This document shows positions 6,739 to 12,075 of a stretch of 12,075 nt of DNA, piece by piece (within the stretch, counting starts at the first letter, position 1; the number at the start of each line of letters is the position of its first letter). The notes under the pieces are model-generated. The model saw only the letters and a list, made by a program, of their open reading frames with translations, was not told where the DNA came from and ran no database searches. The translations under genes and the position numbers were made by a program. Source of the DNA: CAYTSW01 sp964440605 (lineage in GTDB: Bacteria > Planctomycetota > Phycisphaerae > Phycisphaerales > UBA1924); contig CAYTSW010000082.1 in the NCBI GenBank assembly GCA_964440605.1, forward strand, positions 1 through 12,075, read 5' to 3'.

Positions 6739-8415
6739 ATGGCTTCCCCCACAGGCCCGCACATCGTGCGTTGTTGCATCGTTGCGCTCGCGATCGGCGC
6801 CGTGGCCGCTTCGGCGCAGGCCCAGACGATTTTCGTCGACGACGACGCGCCGACCGACCCCGGACCGTTCAACCCGAACCTGTCAAACCCCATGGAAAAC
6901 GGCTCGGACGAGTTCCCCTTCGACCAGATCAACGAGGCGATCGACGCCGCGGAGAACGGCGACACGATCGTCGTCCGCCCGGGCACGTACTTCGATACCG
7001 AGCAGCTCAACACCGACGGCAAGGCCATCACGATCACGTCCTCGGGCGGGCGCGACGTCACTTTCCTCGACGGCTTCGCGACCAGCGGCTCCATGATCTT
7101 CATGGACAGCAACGAGGGACGCGACACCGTCATCGAGCGTCTCACCATCCAGGGCGGCTTCGACACCAACGGCGGAGCACTCGAGATCGCCGGGAACGTC
7201 TCCGCCACCTTCCGCGACATCCGCTTCCGCAACAACACCGCCTCCGTCGACGGCGGCGTCATGTTCATCAACGGCGGCACCGGCACCGTCAACGAAGAGC
7301 CACTCTTCGTCGACTGCCTCTTCGAGGACAACACGAGCCAGTCGACCGACGCCGCAGGCTGGGACGGCGGCGTCGGCTTCATCATCAACAGCGCCCCCAC
7401 CTTCCTCCGCTGCACCTTCCGGAACAACAGCGGCGCCCAGGGCGGCGCGCTCGCCTTCGGCACCTGCCACCGCGTCGACATCATCGACTGCCTCTTCGAG
7501 GACAACGGCGCGCTCTTCGACGGCGGCGCCGTCAAGTTCACGAGCTGCCCCGATGTCAACATCGTCGGCTCCACCTTCCGCCGCAACGACGGCAACGGCG
7601 GCGGCGCGATCGACCTTTTCGGGTCCAACACCCTCGTCGATCGCTGCCGCTTCTTCGGCAACTCGGTCCGTACAGCCTCGAGCAGAGGCGGTGCGATCCT
7701 CACGGACGAGGACACGTTGACCGTCACCAACTCCGTCTTCGTCGGCAACACCTCGATGGACGACGGCGCGGCCGTCTCCCTGCGCGACAACACGGTCGCC
7801 TTCTTCGAGAACTGCACCATCACCGCCAACGTCGCGGCGGACGGCATCGGCGGCATCCTCCCCGACTCCTCCTCGCGCAGCACCGTGCTCAACTCGATCG
7901 TCACGGGCAACATCGACCTGCGCCCGACCGGCACACCCGACTGGGGCGGCACCGGCACGACCGCCGCCTACACCGCCTCCTACTCGATTGTCGACACCGC
8001 CGGCCTCCCCGGCGGCACCTTCGGCGCCAACCTCTTCACCGCCACCGCCGCCGATCTCTTCGTTCGCGTGCCCGATGCGGGCATGGACGGCGTGTGGGGC
8101 ACCGAGGACGACGACTACGGCGACCTCGGCCTGCTCCCCAACGCGATCGCGATCGACGCCGGCTCGTCGACCGACTACACGGGGCCCCTCGCCGACCTCG
8201 AAGCCAACGACCGCGCGCAAGACGACCCGGACGTGCCCGACATCGGCCTCACGTTCCAGGAGCCGGTGATCGACATGGGCGCCTTTGAGCGGCCGGGAGT
8301 GCAGCCGATCGACCCGAACGCGTGCGTCGCGGACTTCAATGCCGATGGGCAGGTCGACGGCGCCGACTTCGGCACCTTCGGCACGGAGTTCGGGCGCACC
8401 GACTGCGACGAGTAA
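6739..8415 (+). CDS. Exported right-handed beta-helix protein with Pmp-like repeats and GC-type dockerin
   Basis: Secreted or surface protein of 558 aa. Residues 1-28 are a Sec signal peptide (hydrophobic core 13-24, AQA cleavage site at 26-28). Residues 60-83 (INEAIDAAENGDTIVVRPGTY within this stretch, split by FDQ before it) are the usual opening of a parallel beta-helix. Helix turns follow to about 390, with FxxN and GGA(I/L/V) motifs, e.g. CTFRNN/GGALAF, STFRRN/GGAIDL and CRFFGN/GGAILT, as in chlamydial polymorphic membrane proteins. Residues 470-517 (AIDAG ... VIDMGAFE) fit a choice-of-anchor-Q-like region. The end is a GC-type dockerin: C529, one EF-hand-like loop (532-543), paired FG motifs, and C556. 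A strong ribosome site supports the start. No catalytic motif is evident; adhesion or polysaccharide binding is possible but unproven. It is divergent from the sigma/kinase pair and ends at a terminator. Confidence 0.9.
   Translation: MASPTGPHIVRCCIVALAIGAVAASAQAQTIFVDDDAPTDPGPFNPNLSNPMENGSDEFPFDQINEAIDAAENGDTIVVRPGTYFDTEQLNTDGKAITITSSGGRDVTFLDGFATSGSMIFMDSNEGRDTVIERLTIQGGFDTNGGALEIAGNVSATFRDIRFRNNTASVDGGVMFINGGTGTVNEEPLFVDCLFEDNTSQSTDAAGWDGGVGFIINSAPTFLRCTFRNNSGAQGGALAFGTCHRVDIIDCLFEDNGALFDGGAVKFTSCPDVNIVGSTFRRNDGNGGGAIDLFGSNTLVDRCRFFGNSVRTASSRGGAILTDEDTLTVTNSVFVGNTSMDDGAAVSLRDNTVAFFENCTITANVAADGIGGILPDSSSRSTVLNSIVTGNIDLRPTGTPDWGGTGTTAAYTASYSIVDTAGLPGGTFGANLFTATAADLFVRVPDAGMDGVWGTEDDDYGDLGLLPNAIAIDAGSSTDYTGPLADLEANDRAQDDPDVPDIGLTFQEPVIDMGAFERPGVQPIDPNACVADFNADGQVDGADFGTFGTEFGRTDCDE
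7310..7332 (+). repeat. First copy of a 23-nt exact direct repeat in the beta-helix gene
   Basis: Encodes VDCLFEDN (residues 191-198). An identical 23-base run begins at 7484, 174 bp (58 codons) later, encoding IDCLFEDN. This marks duplication of two helix turns. Confidence 0.8.
7484..7506 (+). repeat. Second copy of the 23-nt direct repeat in the beta-helix gene
   Basis: Identical in sequence to 7310-7332 and in the same reading frame; the two copies are 174 bp apart. Confidence 0.8.
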
Positions 8416-8476
8416 CGCCCAGCGCCTACGCGTCGACAACTCGACCGCCGGGGTGACTCTGCGACCCGGCGTAGGG

Positions 8477-8510
8477 CGGAGCGAGCGCGCACGGCGCTCG
8501 CTCCGTCTTT
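8477..8510 (+). terminator. Rho-independent terminator of the beta-helix gene
   Basis: CGGAGCGAGCGC (8477-8488) and GCGCTCGCTCCG (8494-8505) form a perfect 12-bp stem with a 5-nt loop, followed by TCTTT. It lies 62 bp after the TAA. A weaker 7-bp stem (8446-8452 with 8465-8471) lies just upstream. Confidence 0.8.
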
Positions 8511-8554
8511 GCTCCGGGGCCGGGGGCCGGCGGCCCAGGCCCGGCACCCACAAC

Positions 8555-8636
8555 CTGTAGTGGTAACCTGAATTTGTGCGGGTTGTACCCCGAGTGAAGC
8601 GTTTTAGCTTGCAGGAATTCGGGAGAGTGACTACAG
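8555..8636 (+). ncRNA. Candidate structured leader RNA upstream of the DUF4914-like gene
   Basis: Four nested or adjacent pairings can form together. An outer stem CTGTAGT/ACTACAG (8555-8561 with 8630-8636, 7 bp). An inner stem CCTGAATT/AATTCGGG (8567-8574 with 8616-8623, 8 bp including one G-U). Two small hairpins inside: GGGT/ACCC (8580-8583 with 8587-8590) and AAGC/GCTT (8597-8600 with 8607-8610). The result is a three-way junction ending 79 nt before the ATG at 8716. It matches no riboswitch class that I recognise. The alternative is that this A+T-richer patch is simply the promoter (weak TTGTAC at 8583 and TAGCTT at 8605, 16-bp spacer). Low confidence. Confidence 0.28.
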
Positions 8637-8705
8637 ATTGATCGCACGCGGCCGTGTGTTGCAGGCCGCGAGTTCGAGACGCCGGCGTGGGGCGGCGGAA
8701 AGAGC

Positions 8706-8709
8706 GGAG
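8706..8709 (+). promoter_or_regulatory. Ribosome binding site of the DUF4914-like gene
   Basis: GGAG six bases before the ATG at 8716. It supports that start over the upstream TTG at 8638, whose extra 26 residues are Arg/Ala-rich and unlike a protein N terminus. Confidence 0.6.
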
Positions 8710-8715
8710 CCTGAC

Positions 8716-10629
8716 ATGTCGAGCGTGGCCGAGCGAGCGAAGGACTGGACGACCTGGGAGCTGCCGGCGCACCTGATGGAGGTGCTCGAAGCCGCCCCAT
8801 CGGTCGCCGTCGCCTACTCCGCTGACGACCTGGTGGATCTGGCGGTGCGCGACGCCGGGCCCGACGGCACCCACGAAGTCGCCTACGAACTGCCCGACGG
8901 CACACGCGTCGTCGAGGCCGAGGTGCACCGCGTCCGCAACGGCGTGAGCGCCAACTACGTCGAGCCCTACATGCGCCGGCGCGACCCGGATTGCATGGTC
9001 ATCGGTGACGAGCGCCCGACGAACAAGCCCACGTTCGTCGAACGCTTCGGCGAATCGTTCGACGTGACTCGGGAAGAGACCTTCGCCTGGCTCAAGACGC
9101 AGAAGCTGGCGATGTTCCCCTTCACCGCGGGTCACAGCGAGGAGGGGCTGCCCGCGCTGGCGATCGTGCCGGACAACGCCGGTTTCTTTGCGTTGGGTCT
9201 GGCGATGCTCCAGGGCATCTCGGCGCGGCAGGACGTCGGCGAAGGCTTCCACCCCCGCGCGATCATCTACGCCGCACCGCCCTTCCGCCACACCAAGTTC
9301 GAAGGCCGCCAGGTCGTCGTGCACGATCGCGGCGAGGGCATGCACGAGCTCTTCAGCTACAACCTCTACCCCGGACCCTCGGCCAAGAAGGGCATCTACG
9401 GCGTGCTGCTGAACGTGGGCGAGAGCCAGGGCTGGACGACCGCTCACTGCTCCACCGTCGTCGTGCGCACGCCCTACGACAACGACGTGGTCTTCATGCA
9501 CGAGGGCGCCTCGGGCGGCGGCAAAAGCGAGATGCTCGAGCACATCCACCGCGAAGCCGACGGCCGCCTGCTGCTCGGCCACAACACCGTCACCGACGAG
9601 AAGCGCCACCTCACGCTCCCGCACGGGTGCCAGCTCTTCCCGGTGACCGACGACATGGCGCTGTGCCCGCCGCGCATCCAGAAGACCGGCCCCGGCCCGC
9701 GCAAGCTGACGCTGACCGACGCCGAGGACGCCTGGTTCGTGCGCGTCAACCACATCGACCACTACGGCACGGACCCGCACCTCGAGCGTCTCTGCATCGA
9801 GCCGGGCGTCCCCCTGCTCTTCCTCAACATCGACTCGACGCCGCACTCCACCGCGCTGATCTGGGAGCACATCCACGACGAGCCGGGCAAGCCCTGCCCG
9901 AACCCGCGCGTGGTCATCCCGCGCTCGGCGGTACCCGGCATCGTCGATGGCGAAGTCACCGTTGACGTCCGCTCCATCGGCGTCCGCACGCCGCCCTGCA
10001 CGTCGGACGAGCCGACGTACGGCATCCTCGGCCTCTTCCACATGCTCCCCTCCACCCTCACCTGGCTCTGGCGACTCGTCGCGCCGCGCGGGCACGCCAA
10101 CCCGTCGATCGTCGACACGCAGGGCCTCAGCAGCGAAGGTGTCGGCTCCTACTGGCCCTTCGCGACCGGTCGGCGGATCGACCAGGCGAACATCCTGCTC
10201 CAGCAGGTGATGTCCACGCCCGACACGCTGTTCATGCTGGTGCCCAACCAGCACGTGGGCGCCTGGAAGACGAGCTTCATGCCGCAATGGCTGATGCGCG
10301 AGTATCTCGCCCGCCGCGGCGCCGCGCCGTTCGAAATGGACAAGCTCGAGCCAACGCGTTGCCCGCTGCTGGGCTACACGCCCAAACGCCTCCAGATCGA
10401 AGGCACCGCCATCCCCAACTGGTTCCTTCGCCCGCAGACGCAGCCGGAGGTGGGCGAAGCCGCGTACGACGAGGGCGCCAAGCAGCTCGGCGAGTTCTTC
10501 CGCAAGGAGCTGGACCAGTTCCTCGCCGACGACGACCTGCACCCCTATGGCCGCAAGATCATCGAAGCGCACCACGACGGCGCGAGCGTCGCGGACTACG
10601 AGGCGCTGGCAGCCGAGTCGGCCTGGTAA
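8716..10629 (+). CDS. DUF4914-like protein with HprK/PEPCK-type P-loop, function unknown
   Basis: Predicted soluble cytoplasmic protein of 637 aa with no signal peptide or membrane segment. Length and the central motif resemble the uncharacterised DUF4914 family, recalled rather than searched. The core is FMHEGASGGGKSEM (260-273), a Walker A loop with Lys270 and Ser271. The form GxSGxGKSE is that of HPr kinase/phosphorylase, and the SG-x-GK-[ST] core is shared with PEP carboxykinases. About 40 residues later, FPVTDDMAL (308-316) offers paired aspartates D312-D313 placed like the DD of those kinases. Other regions that look conserved are FTAGHSEEG (136-144), NIDSTPH (371-377) and the C-terminal GYTPKRLQIEG (553-563). 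A nucleotide-dependent phosphotransferase or carboxykinase-like activity is inferred; the substrate is unknown. It appears to be a single-gene unit, with a terminator on each side and a possible structured leader. Confidence 0.85.
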   Translation: MSSVAERAKDWTTWELPAHLMEVLEAAPSVAVAYSADDLVDLAVRDAGPDGTHEVAYELPDGTRVVEAEVHRVRNGVSANYVEPYMRRRDPDCMVIGDERPTNKPTFVERFGESFDVTREETFAWLKTQKLAMFPFTAGHSEEGLPALAIVPDNAGFFALGLAMLQGISARQDVGEGFHPRAIIYAAPPFRHTKFEGRQVVVHDRGEGMHELFSYNLYPGPSAKKGIYGVLLNVGESQGWTTAHCSTVVVRTPYDNDVVFMHEGASGGGKSEMLEHIHREADGRLLLGHNTVTDEKRHLTLPHGCQLFPVTDDMALCPPRIQKTGPGPRKLTLTDAEDAWFVRVNHIDHYGTDPHLERLCIEPGVPLLFLNIDSTPHSTALIWEHIHDEPGKPCPNPRVVIPRSAVPGIVDGEVTVDVRSIGVRTPPCTSDEPTYGILGLFHMLPSTLTWLWRLVAPRGHANPSIVDTQGLSSEGVGSYWPFATGRRIDQANILLQQVMSTPDTLFMLVPNQHVGAWKTSFMPQWLMREYLARRGAAPFEMDKLEPTRCPLLGYTPKRLQIEGTAIPNWFLRPQTQPEVGEAAYDEGAKQLGEFFRKELDQFLADDDLHPYGRKIIEAHHDGASVADYEALAAESAW

Positions 10630-10656
10630 ACCCAAGAGTCTGAAGACACAAAGAAC

Positions 10657-10684
10657 AACGCCCGCTCGATCGAGCGGGCGTTTT
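10657..10684. terminator. Bidirectional Rho-independent terminator
   Basis: A perfect 26-nt palindrome (10657-10682) centred on CGATCG, with stem core CGCCCGCTC/GAGCGGGCG. On the plus strand it runs into TTTT; on the minus strand it continues into a T-rich run (TTGTTCTTTGTG). It lies between the convergent DUF4914-like and dockerin genes and can serve both. Confidence 0.85.
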
Positions 10685-10711
10685 CATTCGTTGAACAAAA
10701 TCAGCGGTGCG

Positions 10712-12075
10712 TCAGTCGAGGCAATCCATCCGCCCGAACTGGCCACCTAAGACGCCGAAGTCGGCGCCGTCGATTACGCCGTCGGTGTTGAAGTCGGCGG
10801 CGGGGTTGAACTCCGGGGTGTTCGCGGCGGCTCCAAAGGCCGCTCCGAACTGCCCGAAGTCCGCGCCGTCGACCACGCCGTCGTCGTTGAAATCGGCGGA
10901 GCAGGCGTTGACGACTTCAGGATCGACGATCCACCACCAGTCGTTTTCGGCGTTCACGTTGGCGGCCCCCACGCCGTCGCGCCACGCCGCAAACCTCGCG
11001 GCGGGCTCGGCATATGTGAGGATGTCGAAGATGCTGTCGGAGTTCCAGGGCTGGTTGAACTCAATGATGTCGAAGAGACCGGCCAGCGCTTGCGTTTCCG
11101 GACGGGTGGCGACATCGAGATACGCCCCGAGGGAAACGTTCGAGGCGATATCGCTCCGCCAGAGCTGGTAATCGGCGAAGGTAACCATCAGGTCGCCATC
11201 GAAGTCGCCCGTAACGCCGCTCATGCCGCCGCAGGCCATGATGCTGATGAAGCGCTTGTCCGCGTCGTACGACTCGATGAGCGGGTTCAGCGGCATGCCG
11301 CGCCAGAGATGCTGCGTCGAAGGGGTAGTGGAGCACAAAGCGCCCTCGCCCGCGTAGTTGTTCACGGTCTGGCCCATCGCATCGAGGAAGTTGTCGCGCC
11401 AGATCGTGTAGTCAGACTGGTCGGCGTTGCCATCCTGATCGAAATCGCCGAACGAGGTGATCCACAGGTTGTAGTCAATCGCGTCGACGAGGCCGTTGCG
11501 GTCGTAGTCGCCGATCACGAGCACGAACTGTTGGATGGTGATCTGCGTCCACCAGTTGGTGCCCGCCGAGACCTGCTGAGGAGCGAGGGTGTCGCGCCAG
11601 ACGGTGTAGTCCACGGCGTTGACGACGCCATCGCCGTTGAAGTCGCCCTCGAGCGAGCCGGCGGGGAAGTTGTTGTTCTCGAGGCCGGTGAAGTTGGCCG
11701 CCCAGGTCTGGAGGTCGTCGGCGTCGACATCGTTGTCCATGTCGATCTTGCCGGCCGCGTCGAGGAAGCCCTGCAGCGTCACCTGCTGGAGCAGCGTGTC
11801 GCGCCACACCGTGTAATCGGCGGCGTCGACGACGCCATTCATGTCGTAGTCGCCCGCCATCGGGCCGATCGGCTCGAGCGGTATCGTCCACATGTGATAT
11901 GAGGCGGGGTCGGCGAAGAAGCCGCGGAGCGGCACGCCGCGCCAGGTGTAGTCGCGGCCCGGAAGAACGGGCCCGCCCATCGTCGAGCCGTTGAAGTTGT
12001 TGGACGAGAAACCGGTGGCGTCAGCGAAGTTGTCGCGCCAGACCGTGTAGTCCGCGGCGTTGGCTACGCCGTCCT
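10712..12075 (-). CDS. C-terminal part of a large multi-dockerin-like repeat protein (5' end outside window)
   Basis: The visible 453 residues run in one open frame to the window edge; the Met at 11980 is internal, since 31 more in-frame codons precede it with the same repeat pattern. Residues are numbered from the first visible codon. Eight complete EF-hand/dockerin-like loops (D-x-[DN]-x-[DN]-x5-x-D) lie at 75-86, 109-120 (first ligand is Lys), 144-155, 189-200, 210-221, 290-301, 394-405 and 427-438, with a partial loop at the edge. Most are followed by DYTxWRD-type helices typical of planctomycete dockerin proteins. A larger unit, including WRGxPL, is repeated 213 residues apart. The end is a tandem GC-type dockerin bounded by C391 and C451. 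Export is expected, but the N terminus is not visible. No catalytic motif was recognised; calcium-stabilised scaffold or cell-surface attachment is inferred. Confidence 0.87.
   Translation of the reverse strand, partial: DGVANAADYTVWRDNFADATGFSSNNFNGSTMGGPVLPGRDYTWRGVPLRGFFADPASYHMWTIPLEPIGPMAGDYDMNGVVDAADYTVWRDTLLQQVTLQGFLDAAGKIDMDNDVDADDLQTWAANFTGLENNNFPAGSLEGDFNGDGVVNAVDYTVWRDTLAPQQVSAGTNWWTQITIQQFVLVIGDYDRNGLVDAIDYNLWITSFGDFDQDGNADQSDYTIWRDNFLDAMGQTVNNYAGEGALCSTTPSTQHLWRGMPLNPLIESYDADKRFISIMACGGMSGVTGDFDGDLMVTFADYQLWRSDIASNVSLGAYLDVATRPETQALAGLFDIIEFNQPWNSDSIFDILTYAEPAARFAAWRDGVGAANVNAENDWWWIVDPEVVNACSADFNDDGVVDGADFGQFGAAFGAAANTPEFNPAADFNTDGVIDGADFGVLGGQFGRMDCLD
10754..10905 (-). repeat. 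Tandem GC-type dockerin loops, 99-bp period
   Basis: The ADFNxDGVxDGADFG segment occurs twice, 33 residues apart (residues 393 and 426 of the visible protein); in the DNA the CGAAGT anchors at 10756 and 10855 are 99 bp apart. It is a local duplication of the C-terminal anchor motif. Confidence 0.8.
10980..12073 (-). repeat. Internal duplication, 639-bp (213-residue) period
   Basis: Copy A begins at the window edge (residues 1-128) and copy B at about residue 214. YTVWRDNF at 9 matches YTIWRDNF at 222, and WRGVPL at 44 matches WRGMPL at 257, both exactly 213 apart. The following loops (75 and 290) are 215 apart. At the DNA level TTGTCGCGCCAGA is found at 11391 and 12030, 639 bp apart. Limits are approximate, and further copies may lie beyond the window. 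Confidence 0.75.

Larger units (their letters stand above)
8416..8715. other. 300-bp intergenic region with several hairpins
   Basis: No gene is supported here. It holds the terminator at 8477-8510, then a very G+C-rich hairpin at 8519-8545 (outer stem 8519-8523/8541-8545, inner stem 8524-8528/8532-8536) without a T run, then an A+T-richer patch (44 G or C in 90 bases over 8551-8640) that can fold as a branched RNA or contain a promoter. The direct repeat AACCTG occurs at 8553 and 8566. The rest, 8641-8715, shows only the ribosome site of the next gene. Confidence 0.6.

Noticed and set aside
8519..8545. Second terminator after the beta-helix gene
   Set aside because: The hairpin is strong, but no T run follows on either strand, and the true terminator lies just upstream.
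8555..8636. tRNA gene
   Set aside because: The 7-bp closing stem suggested an acceptor stem, but there is no T arm with a TTCRA loop, no D arm and no 3' CCA context.
6883..10635. A 1250-residue open frame on the minus strand
   Set aside because: It runs antisense through both the beta-helix gene and the DUF4914-like gene and the intergenic region between them. Its translation is rich in Ala, Val, Gly, Asp, Glu and Arg without domains, as expected when a gene with G/C third positions is read in reverse.
11391..12060. Possible CRISPR-like array from recurring short similar segments (near 11391, 11590, 11797, 12031)
   Set aside because: The repeats are in frame, diverged, irregularly spaced and encode the DYTxWRD/dockerin motif, so they are protein-coding repeats.

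Overview
The window looks like chromosomal DNA from a G+C-rich planctomycete, most likely of the Phycisphaerae/Phycisphaerales. This rests on four things: an ECF sigma factor of the planctomycete-expanded type paired with a membrane Ser/Thr kinase carrying TPRs; two secreted-type proteins ending in a cysteine-bounded 'GC-type' dockerin; a small membrane protein with a Cys4 zinc ribbon; and heavy G/C bias at third codon positions, which creates very long spurious antisense frames. I see no tRNA, rRNA, CRISPR array, insertion sequence, integrase or phage gene.

Layout from left to right. (1) Minus strand, 2749 to 73: a probable two-gene operon with a UspE-like tandem universal stress protein first, then a CPA2/Kef-type cation:proton antiporter with a cytoplasmic NAD-binding RCK/TrkA-N domain. 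(2) Plus strand, 2926-3774: a membrane zinc-ribbon protein of unknown function, divergent from the usp gene. (3) Minus strand, 6566 to 3808: an ECF sigma factor whose stop overlaps the GTG start of a transmembrane Ser/Thr kinase (GTGA overlap). The kinase has six TPR-type units of exactly 42 residues on the far side of its membrane segment. (4) Plus strand, 6739-8415: an exported right-handed beta-helix protein with chlamydial-Pmp-like repeats, a choice-of-anchor-Q-like region and a terminal GC-type dockerin, ended by a strong terminator. (5) A 300-bp intergenic stretch holding several hairpins and an A+T-richer patch that can fold as a three-way junction. (6) Plus strand, 8716-10629: a 637-residue protein resembling the uncharacterised DUF4914 family, with an HprK/PEPCK-like P-loop. 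(7) A perfect-palindrome bidirectional terminator. (8) Minus strand, 10712 to beyond the right edge: the C-terminal part of a large multi-dockerin-like protein built from a 213-residue internal duplication.

How the parts may work together. The sigma factor lacks the usual acidic residues of region 2.2 and carries a threonine there, and it is co-translated with a Ser/Thr kinase. This fits the phosphorylation-activated sigma mechanism described for EcfP/PknT in Vibrio. The divergent beta-helix surface protein is a natural candidate target. The Usp/antiporter pair is probably an ion or pH stress unit. The DUF4914-like gene stands alone between two terminators and is the least explained enzyme-like gene here.
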